Positions 28,248 to 35,579 of a stretch of DNA of 45,843 nt are shown in pieces; position 1 is the first letter of the stretch; the number at the start of each line of letters is the position of its first letter. The DNA comes from a bacterium. GTDB taxonomy: Bacteria > SZUA-182 > SZUA-191 > JAJRXT01. Below the pieces are notes generated by a model, which worked only from the letters and a program-made list of their open reading frames with translations, had not been told where the DNA came from and made no database searches. The translations under genes were made by a program, and so were the position numbers. The stretch spans positions 1 through 45,843 of the forward strand of contig JAJRXT010000075.1 of NCBI GenBank assembly GCA_024276125.1, in the 5' to 3' direction.

Positions 28248-28500
28248 AACTTATTTGTAAAAGATAAAACCTTGGGGGATAACCCTTCTTAAAAGAAGGG
28301 TTATCCCCCAAACCCCCTTCCTAAGAACTTTAATTTAAGGAATTTGGTTGGCGGCACAATGATACCAGCTAAAAATATTGCAGATAGATAATATGTGCCG
28401 CCAACCAAATTCCTTGAGATTGAAAGTTTTTGGGAGGAGTTTGAGGAACACTTTTTTCAAAAAGGGTTCCTCATGGTTTTGCCTTTTATAAATAAATCAA
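28248..28500. repeat. Large foldback element with nested palindromes
   Basis: The two halves of this ~253-bp stretch are reverse complements with indels. Inside are a near-perfect 36-base palindrome (28274-28309, 17-base arms from GGGGGATAACCC), a perfect 22-base inverted repeat (28337-28358 and 28394-28415, core TTTGGTTGGCGGCACA) around a 35-base centre, and a third hairpin (28442-28471, GAGGAAC...GTTCCTC). There is no coding frame and no second copy in the window. Confidence 0.85.
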
Positions 28501-28523
28501 ATTAATTTTATGTCGAACTCAGG

Positions 28524-29468
28524 TTAACCCATCTCATCATGACAATCGGTTGATTTACAGCCTGCATTAAGCTTTAATACCTTTTTATATTCGATATCTG
28601 CTTGTTTGCTCAAACTTTGCTCTTCATATAATTTTGCCAAACCGGCATGCGCCGGCGGCAGGTCGGGATACATATTAATCAGCTTTTTGTATTCAGTTGC
28701 AGCCTTATCCAATAAACCGCAAGAATGATAAGCTCCCGCCAGTTTAAGCCTGGTTATTATATTTTGCGGTTTTTTAACCAATACAAGCCGGTAATACTCT
28801 ACAGCCTTATCATAATCACCGGATACATCGTATGCCATACCCAAATTAAGCTTTACCCGTACCTTATCAGGGGATTTTTTCGCCACATCCCGCCATAAGC
28901 TTATTTCATTGCTCCATACCTTATTGCGCTGATAAGCAGCTAGCGCAAAAGTCAAACCGATTATAATTAAAAAGACCTTAGCAGGCAGAGTATAATTTGC
29001 AGACTTAGAATTAAGCCGCAAAATAAGTTTATAAAACAAAGCGCCGAAAACCAATAACAAGCCCACCATCGGTAAATACATACGATGCTCAAAAACCAAA
29101 TCTAAACCAATTACAGATGATTCTATAACCAAATTACCCAAAAACCACAATATTCCAAATGAAACAAGCGGCTCTTTTCTATAAAGAGGGATAGCAATCC
29201 CTAAAACAGCCAGCAATAATATACCCGATAGTAAAGTAGTCGGCGGAGTTATTAATGAGGTGGAAAACGGAAAATCATAATCCAGATTAAACCGTCCGGG
29301 CAAGGGCGCAAAAAACAGGCTCAGATAATGTATAATTACCCTAAATTCCGTAAATACCCGCTCCCGCAATGTAAAAGGACGCATACGATATGTTTGAATT
29401 ATCCAATTCCAAAAATCAATCTGCGTACCGGCTATAATAATTCCAACAAATATAACAAATGCGCCCAA
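28524..29468 (-). CDS. TMTC/DUF1736-like membrane TPR protein, C-terminal part
   Basis: The 314-residue frame begins in the middle of a multi-span membrane protein (TTG start at 29468, no ribosome site) with several hydrophobic segments, including LDLVFEHRMYLPMVGLLLVF, a motif of TMTC-like O-mannosyltransferase relatives, followed by three to four TPR repeats (about 195-305) and ends in a C-rich tail. The missing N-terminal half is the frame at 29489-30193. A -1 shift at A-AAA-AAT (29492-29498) gives the natural junction SIKN-LKRFIPYALGAFV. The TAA stop is part of a family C repeat end. Confidence 0.85.
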   Translation of the reverse strand: MGAFVIFVGIIIAGTQIDFWNWIIQTYRMRPFTLRERVFTEFRVIIHYLSLFFAPLPGRFNLDYDFPFSTSLITPPTTLLSGILLLAVLGIAIPLYRKEPLVSFGILWFLGNLVIESSVIGLDLVFEHRMYLPMVGLLLVFGALFYKLILRLNSKSANYTLPAKVFLIIIGLTFALAAYQRNKVWSNEISLWRDVAKKSPDKVRVKLNLGMAYDVSGDYDKAVEYYRLVLVKKPQNIITRLKLAGAYHSCGLLDKAATEYKKLINMYPDLPPAHAGLAKLYEEQSLSKQADIEYKKVLKLNAGCKSTDCHDEMG

Positions 29469-29488
29469 CGCATAGGGAATAAAGCGCT

Positions 29489-30193
29489 TTAATTTTTTAT
29501 ACTCCCCCGTATAAAAAAATAAACTTCATATAAAATAATAAAAAACGGTAAGGTTATTGTATTTTGTTTGGCGCCGAAGGCCAAAAGAGCAAATAAACCG
29601 GTAAGATAATAATATTTTCGGTTCCCCCTTTTGCGCCCTGCTATATAAGACAGCATAGCCGCCATAAAAAACAGCGCTGCAAGAGCCGTTGTTCGCTGAT
29701 AAATATAAGTTACCGCTTGAGTATTTAAGGGATGTGCCGCAAAAATCAAGCTAAACCCGAATGCAATTGCAGGTAAGTGTCTGTCAGGTAAATGGTACTC
29801 TGGATCGTTCCTGACCCTGAGCGCTATAGGGTCGGACTCAGGGACGAGCCCGACTCGCAGGGACAACGAGAAGGTGTGATACAAGAAAAAATATACGCAG
29901 ATACTACAGCATAAATGAATAGCTAAGTTTACCAAATGATAGCCAAATACATTCAAGCCGCCGAAATAATGATTAAAGGCAAAAGACAGCCGGCCTACCG
30001 GACGGCTCATATGATAAAAACCTATAAGCCAGCGCCAAGTTATTTGAGATAAACGGATAAGATGTAGGTTGGGATTATTTTTTATCTGGCAAATCCCGTC
30101 AAAAACAAAAGGGACCCTAAAGGTGTTGGAATAAGCCGCTATACCGGCTAATAACAGAATTGATATGGGCAATACATGCCGGCTGGATTTCAT
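29489..30193 (-). CDS. TMTC/DUF1736-like membrane protein, N-terminal part
   Basis: Starting at ATG 30193 (5 bases after the gmhB stop; an overlapping ATG at 30223 is the alternative), this 234-residue frame has several membrane segments, a catalytic-loop-like FVFDGICQIKNNPN near the N-terminus as in GT-C glycosyltransferases, RPVGRLSFAFNHYFGG, and FAAHPLNTQAVTYIYQRTTA, a hallmark of TMTC-like proteins. About 25 residues just before this (LRVGLVPESDPIALRVRNDP) are coded by an inserted palindromic repeat. The frame stops at SIKN and the rest is in the -1 frame. It is probably an inner-membrane protein glycosyltransferase. Confidence 0.85.
   Translation of the reverse strand: MKSSRHVLPISILLLAGIAAYSNTFRVPFVFDGICQIKNNPNLHLIRLSQITWRWLIGFYHMSRPVGRLSFAFNHYFGGLNVFGYHLVNLAIHLCCSICVYFFLYHTFSLSLRVGLVPESDPIALRVRNDPEYHLPDRHLPAIAFGFSLIFAAHPLNTQAVTYIYQRTTALAALFFMAAMLSYIAGRKRGNRKYYYLTGLFALLAFGAKQNTITLPFFIILYEVYFFIRGSIKN
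29831..29855. repeat. Family H palindrome inside a coding region
   Basis: GTCGGACTCAGGGACGAGCC-CGACT matches the reverse complement of the intergenic copy at 22370-22394 at 23 of 25 positions. Here it lies within the TMTC-like gene, in frame. Confidence 0.8.
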
Positions 30194-30198
30194 TACTT

Positions 30199-30759
30199 TT
30201 AATTTTGCCCCAATATCCAACATACCGCATTATACAGATTATCGGCAATATAGTCCGGCTGGCTTACCCATAACTGGCGGTCTTTTTCGTATTCGGTTTG
30301 ACCGTAGCCGGTAAGCGCCAAAACGCCTCTGGCGTTCACCTTGTGCGCTGTATATATATCGGTTATTTTATCGCCGATTACAAAAGAATTGCTAAGGGAA
30401 ATATTATGTTCTGCCGCTACCTTATCCAGCATACCGGAGGCCGGTTTGCGACAATTGCATTTATCTTTGGGGTGATGCGGACAATAATATATGCCGTCTA
30501 AATAAGCGCCTTTTTGGTCTAACATATAATTTAGCGCATCATGAATTTCGGACAATCGCTCTTTAGGAAAATACCCCCGGGCAATCCCTGATTGATTGGT
30601 AATCAGTATAGCCTTATAGTCACTTTTATTTATCTTTATAATAGCGTCTATACTGCGGGGTAATAATTCCAGCCGTGCGGGGTCGTCCAGATAATTCACC
30701 TCTTTATTTAAGGTGCCGTCACGGTCTATAAATATTGCCCGATTAGTCGGTTTGGACAT
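30199..30759 (-). CDS. gmhB: D-glycero-D-manno-heptose 1,7-bisphosphate 7-phosphatase-like HAD enzyme
   Basis: The start is set at ATG 30759 (MSKPTNRAIFIDRDGTLN). The 186-residue HAD phosphatase has the DXDGT motif, the second motif ITNQSG, the zinc-loop CPHHPKDKCNCRKP (C-x-H ... C-x-C) characteristic of GmhB, and GDKITDI in motif IV. It removes the 7-phosphate in ADP-heptose synthesis for LPS or other glycans. There is no clear ribosome site. The next gene, a membrane glycosyltransferase-like protein, starts within 6 bases. Confidence 0.92.
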   Translation of the reverse strand: MSKPTNRAIFIDRDGTLNKEVNYLDDPARLELLPRSIDAIIKINKSDYKAILITNQSGIARGYFPKERLSEIHDALNYMLDQKGAYLDGIYYCPHHPKDKCNCRKPASGMLDKVAAEHNISLSNSFVIGDKITDIYTAHKVNARGVLALTGYGQTEYEKDRQLWVSQPDYIADNLYNAVCWILGQN

Positions 30760-30888
30760 AATTTTAATTTTCTGAATTGATATGCCTATGTTCCTGTAAA
30801 ATGCCAACTTATTTCTTCACTAGTATAAAAAGTAAAGCATATGTTGTCAAGTTGGGATTCAATACTTAAGCATTGCAAATAAAGCGGG

Positions 30889-30917
30889 TTGATCTGTCGG
30901 GATAAAAGTTTTATACT
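30889..30917 (+). promoter_or_regulatory. Promoter of the PRMT-like gene, apparently leaderless
   Basis: TTGATC (30889-30894), a 17-base spacer and TATACT (30912-30917) form a good sigma70 promoter. The start of transcription would fall within a base or two of the ATG at 30925, so the mRNA may have no leader; there is indeed no ribosome site. Confidence 0.65.
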
Positions 30918-30924
30918 TTTTTGT

Positions 30925-31887
30925 ATGAATAATTCAAACAAAATACCCAATAGCGGGGCGCTCATTCCCGGATTTAATGCGGCGGATGATTATACCAAAT
31001 ACCATGAGAGACTCTTAGGCGATCAAATAAGAAATGACAAGTTTAGACAGGCTATCGCACAAGCGGTAAAAAGTGGAGATATTGTAATAGATATTGGCGC
31101 CGGCAGCGGTATACTCTCGCTGTTTGCCGTGGAAGCCGGCGCTGATATCGTATATGCCGTAGAGCTTGACCCCAAAATTCTGGCAATTGCCAAACAAAAG
31201 GTTAAAGAAAAAGAAACAGCCGATAAAATAAAATTTATACAAGCTAATTTCTTAGAGCTTTCACCTTATGATATTCCTCAAAAGGCGGATGTAATTATTT
31301 CTGAGACAATCGGTACGGTGGGATTTGAAGAGGGTATCTTGACGCTATTTCAATCTGCTAAAAAATTCATGAAGCCGCAGGCTGTTTTTATTCCGGCTGA
31401 ATTGTCAATGTTTGCGGCGCCTATCTATATGCACCCGCGCTTAGAGCGGGAATTGGTTAGCTGTAAAGCCGCCCTGCCGGTAAGTAATATTCAGTTAAAT
31501 CAGCTAAGTAAAACACAAAAAGAGGGTTTTGACTTTCTTGCTGCGCCAAAGAAAATAGCTGACATTGATTTATATAAATATAAATCACCCAGTATAAAAT
31601 CCACTCATGAATTTAAAATAGCTATAGGCGGCGAGTTGTGCGGTATCTGCTGCTGGTTTGAGGCGCATTTAGATGAGCATATTATACTTACCAATTCTCC
31701 GGCGCATCCAATGCTGCACTGGCCGCAGACTTTCTTTAAATCTCCCTTTAAGTTTAAGCTGGAAAAAGAAGACAGCCTTGGAGTAACCTTTAAGCTCCTT
31801 TCTGAAGAAAAATATACCCTGTTTATTTTTGATCTTATGCGTAACAGCATAAAGACAGCCAGAATAACCGGCATGTTTATGCACTAA
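30925..31887 (+). CDS. Protein arginine methyltransferase-like SAM methyltransferase
   Basis: From ATG 30925 the product has 320 residues. The SAM loop VIDIGAGSGILSLFAVEAGA and the post-I VYAVELDP are those of PRMTs. The double-E loop region reads SETIGTVGFEEGIL, with acidic residues in the expected positions, and HWPQTFF corresponds to the THW loop of PRMTs. The C-terminal part is a beta-barrel-like domain. Arginine methylation would be on nitrogen atoms of proteins; substrate unknown. PRMT relatives are uncommon in bacteria. It is monocistronic between repeats. Confidence 0.8.
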   Translation: MNNSNKIPNSGALIPGFNAADDYTKYHERLLGDQIRNDKFRQAIAQAVKSGDIVIDIGAGSGILSLFAVEAGADIVYAVELDPKILAIAKQKVKEKETADKIKFIQANFLELSPYDIPQKADVIISETIGTVGFEEGILTLFQSAKKFMKPQAVFIPAELSMFAAPIYMHPRLERELVSCKAALPVSNIQLNQLSKTQKEGFDFLAAPKKIADIDLYKYKSPSIKSTHEFKIAIGGELCGICCWFEAHLDEHIILTNSPAHPMLHWPQTFFKSPFKFKLEKEDSLGVTFKLLSEEKYTLFIFDLMRNSIKTARITGMFMH

Positions 31888-31911
31888 TTTAGGAACTGTA
31901 ATTTGTAAGTA

Positions 31912-32166
31912 TATGTTCGGAGTGTCTCACCCCGAAACCAATGCTCACCGCTAGCCCGCAGATTTCATGAGACATAGCAAATATCTGCGGAAACAGTTTA
32001 TAAAACAAGACAATAGCACAACGTCTAAGAAAATACAATTTGTATTTTTAATCTTTCTGATTGGAAGCGTAAAACGTCTATAATTTCAAGATGGTACACA
32101 TTCCGTCAGATTAACTCCCGAATTATTCGGGCCAGGTGTTTCGGCTTGAGACATCCCGAAACATAT
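31912..32166. repeat. Family A unit split by about 180 bp of inserted sequence
   Basis: The left half (31912-31954, ending CTCACCGCTAG) and the right half (32133-32166, AGGTGTTTCGGCTTGAGAC) are those of an intact copy such as 42080-42153. The DNA between them contains ATCTGCGG copies and a family F hairpin (32109-32131). No gene is seen in 31888-32184. Confidence 0.65.
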
Positions 32167-32184
32167 AATCAGAAAATTAAATTC

Positions 32185-32385
32185 TTACCTATGCAGGTTA
32201 TAGGTAATTTTACCCAAAGCCACTTCTTTTAAGGCAATTTCATGCGGTGTCATATTGGTACAACTTGCAATCAAAGGCTTTGCGCCATTATTTAATTGAT
32301 TTGTTCTTTTAGAAATAATGATTGTAAGTAAGTATTTATTTTCAATATGTTTTAAGCATTCTGCTGTATAATCATCAGAAGGCAT
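32185..32385 (-). CDS. rpoZ: RNA polymerase omega subunit
   Basis: The 66-residue product has the omega pattern: an N-terminal helix with CLKHIENKYLLTIIISKRTNQL, GAKPLI, and the C-terminal TPHEIALKEVALGKI that wraps the beta' subunit. It promotes polymerase assembly. An AAGGAGT ribosome site is 7 bases before the ATG. It lies at the end of a minus-strand run with an FmdB-like gene and NfnA. Confidence 0.88.
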   Translation of the reverse strand: MPSDDYTAECLKHIENKYLLTIIISKRTNQLNNGAKPLIASCTNMTPHEIALKEVALGKITYNLHR

Positions 32386-32454
32386 ATTTACTCCTTATAT
32401 TCTTTTCGGCTTTAATTTAAAGTTAATGCGATCCCTAAGAAGCATTGGATAAAA

Positions 32455-32703
32455 TTACGACTTAGCTGGCGCTGGAGCGTCTTTACTTATTTTTTTCTCC
32501 TTCTGCATATGCTTTTTTCTATCGGCAGATGGATAATCGGTTACATACCAGCCGGTACCTTTAAAGTGAATACCCGGAGCATGAAAAACTTTGCGTACTT
32601 CTCCCTTGCAAAATTTACAATCGGTTAAAGGAATGTCATTGAATCCTTGTTTAATTTCAAAAACATTGCCGCATTCCTGACATTCATATTCGTATATAGG
32701 CAT
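32455..32703 (-). CDS. FmdB/CxxC family zinc ribbon protein
   Basis: The 82-residue protein starts MPIYEYECQECGNVFE and has a second C-x2-C (DCKFCKGEV), giving the four-cysteine zinc ribbon of the FmdB regulatory family, then FKGTGWYVTDY and a charged tail. The function is not well defined; some relatives are linked to amidase or formamidase expression. It has an AGGAGGTTAG ribosome site. Confidence 0.93.
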   Translation of the reverse strand: MPIYEYECQECGNVFEIKQGFNDIPLTDCKFCKGEVRKVFHAPGIHFKGTGWYVTDYPSADRKKHMQKEKKISKDAPAPAKS

Positions 32704-32819
32704 TAAGCCTAACCTCCTTAATTTCAGTAAGACATAAACAATTGTTGTAGAATAGATTATATAATGGCTTCGTAAAAAGTTCCTATATGTTATCCTTTAA
32801 ACAAAGCTAATTATCCGCA

Positions 32820-33665
32820 TTAGCAATGACCGCACTTGACCTGGCCTTGTTTATAGGCTTCAAGCGCTTGTTTTTCTTCATCCAAATATATACGCTGCCG
32901 CATTTTCAGCTCTTCAAAATCGACCAGATGTCCGTCAAATTCCGGTCCGTCTACGCATACAAAATGTGTGTGACCGCCAATGTTTACACGGCAGGAACCG
33001 CACATACCGGTTCCATCCACCATAATCGGATTTAAGCTGACAATGGTTTTGATCTGAAATTTTTTGGTAATTGCACATACTGCCTGCATCATAACCACCG
33101 GTCCGATAGCGATTACCAAATCTGGCTGCAAGCTGTTTTCTAAAAGCCTCATCAGTTCGTCGGTAACAAAGCCGTGCCTGCCGTAACTGCCGTCGTCAGT
33201 AGTAACTATTAGTTGTCGGCTTACTTCTTTCATCTCAGATTCGAGTATAAGATAATTTCGGCTGCGCGCTCCCATTATGGTAATTATATTATTGTGGTGT
33301 TTTTTTAAACCGGATACAATAGGGTATACAGGAGCTACGCCTATTCCGCCGCCTATCGCAACGACCGTGCCGTAATTTTCCATACGCGTCGGATGGCCTA
33401 ACGGCCCTACAAGATCAGTTATATCATCTCCCTCATTCAACTTGCCCAAGGCAATGGTACTTTTGCCGACCTCCTGAAATATTATACTAACAACGCCTTG
33501 CTCTGGGTCGGTTTTGGCAATGGTAAGCGGAATTCTTTCTCCTGATTCGCCGATTTTAAACACTATAAATTGTCCTGCTTTAGCCTTTTTAGCAATTCTG
33601 GGCGCATCTAATTTAAAAAAATAGCATTTGGGGGCTAATTCTTTCTTTTCTATAATTTTAGCCAA
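32820..33665 (-). CDS. NfnA/SudB-like FAD-NAD-binding oxidoreductase subunit
   Basis: The 281-residue product has an FAD domain (IPLTIAKTDPEQG), an NAD domain (GGGIGVAPVYPIV) and the C-terminal [2Fe-2S] cysteines (GMCGSCRV ... FVCVDGPEFDGH), matching the alpha subunit of NADH-dependent ferredoxin:NADP oxidoreductase or sulfide dehydrogenase beta. It ends with an extra CGHC. The start is TTG with AGGTGG upstream. The partner subunit (NfnB, glutamate synthase-like), normally adjacent, is not in this window, and a PyrK-like role is a less likely alternative. Confidence 0.88.
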   Translation of the reverse strand: MAKIIEKKELAPKCYFFKLDAPRIAKKAKAGQFIVFKIGESGERIPLTIAKTDPEQGVVSIIFQEVGKSTIALGKLNEGDDITDLVGPLGHPTRMENYGTVVAIGGGIGVAPVYPIVSGLKKHHNNIITIMGARSRNYLILESEMKEVSRQLIVTTDDGSYGRHGFVTDELMRLLENSLQPDLVIAIGPVVMMQAVCAITKKFQIKTIVSLNPIMVDGTGMCGSCRVNIGGHTHFVCVDGPEFDGHLVDFEELKMRQRIYLDEEKQALEAYKQGQVKCGHC

Positions 33666-33683
33666 AGTTATCCACCTGTTTAA

Positions 33684-33845
33684 TTATTCAATACCCCATA
33701 AGGGTACTTGTCTGTAGTAAGGATCTGTTATCAAGATTACTATGAAAAGTACAACTATTAAGGCAATAAATATCCATAACCAAACAGGATATTTTTTTTT
33801 TGCAGGGGAATCCATATCCCCGGAGAAAGTAGAGTTATTATTCAT
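33684..33845 (-). CDS. Small single-span membrane protein
   Basis: ATG at 33845 opens a 53-residue frame: a polar start with MNNNSTFSGDMDSPAKKK, one membrane segment (about 20-39, VWLWIFIALIVVLFIVILI), then DPYYRQVPLWGIE. It overlaps the stop of the upstream gene by 8 bases and lies 18 bases before nfnA, so it seems to be a real coupled small gene. I do not recognise the family. Confidence 0.6.
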   Translation of the reverse strand: MNNNSTFSGDMDSPAKKKYPVWLWIFIALIVVLFIVILITDPYYRQVPLWGIE

Positions 33846-34116
33846 ATGGCTTTATATTCAGTGTTTTTAAGAAAGCCCTATCATCCTGGTTTAGTTCAAC
33901 GCTAATCGGTTCCAGGTTTTCTTCCCGTTCAGTTTCATCTTTGTTTTCTTTGTATATACCTATACAGGCGGCTAAAAGCAGATCCACTCCATACCCTTGG
34001 GCTTTTATATTATCCAATACATTTTGTATCTCCTCAGAATCTGCCATGGATTGGTTAATAGCTTTAGCCACCCCCTCAATCATATTTTTAATAGAAGTTT
34101 CATCTTCATTAAACAT
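33838..34116 (-). CDS. Hypothetical protein, 92 residues
   Basis: The start at ATG 34116 is chosen because AAGGA lies 8 bases upstream; a longer frame reaches 34215 but its first residues look non-coding. The product is acidic and probably helical (MIEGVAKAINQSMADSEEIQNVLDNI split over two helices, then LLAACIGIYKEN). The family is not recognised. It heads the minus-strand run with the 53-residue membrane protein, NfnA, FmdB-like and RpoZ genes. Confidence 0.6.
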   Translation of the reverse strand: MFNEDETSIKNMIEGVAKAINQSMADSEEIQNVLDNIKAQGYGVDLLLAACIGIYKENKDETEREENLEPISVELNQDDRAFLKTLNIKPYE

Positions 34117-34302
34117 CGTCTTATCCTTGTTTGATCTAATAATGAGAATATTATCACTTATACCCGATATTTTTATGTTTGTCAATCTTATTTTCATTGC
34201 CAAACCCGCAGACACACTCCTGCATAACCTAATTGATTTTTGTTGAAAAAAGGATTAAGATAAGGGATAATATTAAATGTTCAAATTGTACGGGTTAATT
34301 CT

Positions 34303-35088
34303 ATGTATCTGTTCCAAAATATATTGGTTATATGCGGGATATTGATTAGCTTTATCTTAGCTGCCGGCTGTTCTAACAACATTTCTCTTTTGGACAGGTA
34401 TAAGGCGCAGCGCCATTATGAATACGGACTAAGCCACCTGTATCTGGAAAATACAGAATCCGCTTACGACGAATTCAATGCCGCAAGAGAACTTAACCCT
34501 GATGAGCCAAAAGTATACGAAGGCCTAGGATTGGTTCTACTGAAAGAACATAATTATAAAAAAGCCATAACAAAATTTAAAAAAGCTATAAAACTCGATC
34601 CCGGCTTGGCAAAAGCATATCTATATATAAGCGAGGCTTATCTTAAACTGGAAAAACCCAAAAAAGTCATCAATATTTCCCGCAAAGCGCTCCTGTTACC
34701 AAATCTAGGCGATCCGCAGCAAATATATTACAATCTGGGGTTGGCTTTTTTTGCCCTAAAAAAATATGGCAAAGCTCAAGAAAAATTTAATCAAGCGCTA
34801 AAAATAAGCCCCAAATGGGCGCAAGCGCATTTATGGCTGGGTAAGAGCCTGTTTGCTCAAGGCGAGGTTTCCACGGCTATAGTAGAATACCGAAAGTCGC
34901 TAAGCTATATAAAGGCTGATTGGTATAAAAAAGACAAACAATTAACCGGTTTCCTGCATTATCAGTTAGGGCAGGCATATGTACAAAAAGGATATATCAA
35001 AAAAGCTGTTACAGAGTTTAAAGAATCTATGAGCGTCTATCCTTCACAAATAGCCGAACAGGCTATAGAAGAATACGCAGGGTATTAA
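34303..35088 (+). CDS. TPR lipoprotein, PilW/PilF-like
   Basis: The 261-residue product starts with a signal peptide ending in the lipobox LAAGC (Cys about residue 23), then at least five TPR repeats (about 38-240) such as AYDEFNAARELNPDEPKVYE. PilF/PilW lipoproteins help assemble the type IV pilus secretin; the order TPR lipoprotein then RodZ-like protein as here is common. The pilus link is an inference since no pilus gene is in the window; a generic outer-membrane TPR lipoprotein is the alternative. Confidence 0.8.
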   Translation: MYLFQNILVICGILISFILAAGCSNNISLLDRYKAQRHYEYGLSHLYLENTESAYDEFNAARELNPDEPKVYEGLGLVLLKEHNYKKAITKFKKAIKLDPGLAKAYLYISEAYLKLEKPKKVINISRKALLLPNLGDPQQIYYNLGLAFFALKKYGKAQEKFNQALKISPKWAQAHLWLGKSLFAQGEVSTAIVEYRKSLSYIKADWYKKDKQLTGFLHYQLGQAYVQKGYIKKAVTEFKESMSVYPSQIAEQAIEEYAGY

Positions 35089-35097
35089 CTTGATAGT

Positions 35098-35326
35098 TAT
35101 GTTTCGGTATGTCCCATGCCGAAACCAATGTTCACCGCTAGGAGATTGTATCGTAACTGCTTAAAACCTGAAAAACGCTCTCAACTTGTCATTCCTGCGG
35201 AGGCAGGAATCCAGTATTTTCAAGAAGTTATGGATTCCCCCCTTTGTGGAAATGACAAAAAAAAAGCGGTTTTTCCGGTTGCGACACAGCCTCTAGGTGT
35301 TTCGGGGTTTGCCGCCCCGAAACATA
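35098..35326. repeat. Family A unit with a nested 151-bp element (35142-35292)
   Basis: The family A halves (35098-35141 and 35293-35326) are separated by an insert flanked by CTAG on both sides, while the intact copy at 42080 has a single CTAG there. The insert ends are inverted repeats with 12 of 17 matches: AGATTGTATCGTAACTG against AGGCTGTGTCGCAACCG. It carries a GTCATTCCTGC / GGAATGACA-like pair related to family B. No gene is present in 35089-35498. Confidence 0.75.
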
Positions 35327-35329
35327 CCC

Positions 35330-35498
35330 CTCTTTAGCCGACCTAAAGGTCGGCGGCTACAGAGGTAGCCTGCACCGAAGGTGTGATAATTTGCACATTT
35401 TATGGGCGTAAGCAAAAAAATGCGTAAAATGCTTATTTTAAAAAAAAACTAAGTCTTCGCTTAAAATTAATTCCCGAATTATTCGGGTGGAGAAAAAC
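35330..35498. repeat. Small palindromes upstream of the RodZ-like gene, including family F
   Basis: GCCGACCTAAAGGTCGGC (35337-35354) and ATTCCCGAATTATTCGGG (family F, 35471-35488) are short hairpins. The family F copy lies 10 bases before the ATG at 35499 and supplies part of its GGAG ribosome site region. Confidence 0.65.
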
Positions 35499-35564
35499 AT
35501 GGAAGAATCTTTCGGCTCTTATATTAGAAAGGAAAGAGAATTACGTTTTATAGAACTATCCTAG
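35499..35564 (+). pseudogene. N-terminal piece of the RodZ-like gene, ended by TAG
   Basis: ATG 35499, with GGAG 7 bases upstream, opens MEESFGSYIRKERELRFIEL-S before TAG (35562-35564). The frame continues after the TAG with IAKGTMISMSLLEALENDQ, which is the rest of the RodZ helix-turn-helix; family proteins have a glutamate (GAG) where the TAG stands. Other genes here end in TAG, so TAG is a true stop in this organism. Confidence 0.85.
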
Positions 35565-35579
35565 ATCGCAAAAGGTACA

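Larger units (their letters stand above)
27599..28525. mobile_element. 927-bp block with family C ends enclosing the PNPOx-like gene
   Basis: The left end TAACCTGAATTCGATATAAA is identical to that of the 271-bp element at 7979, and the right end TTATGTCGAACTCAGGTTA is identical to the end at 139. Left-side sequence after the end (TATTG.TT.TATTA then AGGGGCGG) also follows the 7979 copy. The block contains one gene (27764-28240) and a foldback structure (28248-28500). It may be a passenger-carrying element mobilised in trans, or two independent copies by chance in inverted position. Confidence 0.45.

Noticed and set aside
35116-35337. Open frame of 73 codons
   Set aside because: It consists of family A and nested repeat sequence only, with no ribosome site or family match.
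35562-35564. Reassigned TAG codon (pyrrolysine or other recoding)
   Set aside because: Several genes end cleanly in TAG (for example 4311, 8703, 11093), so TAG is a normal stop; a nonsense change is simpler.
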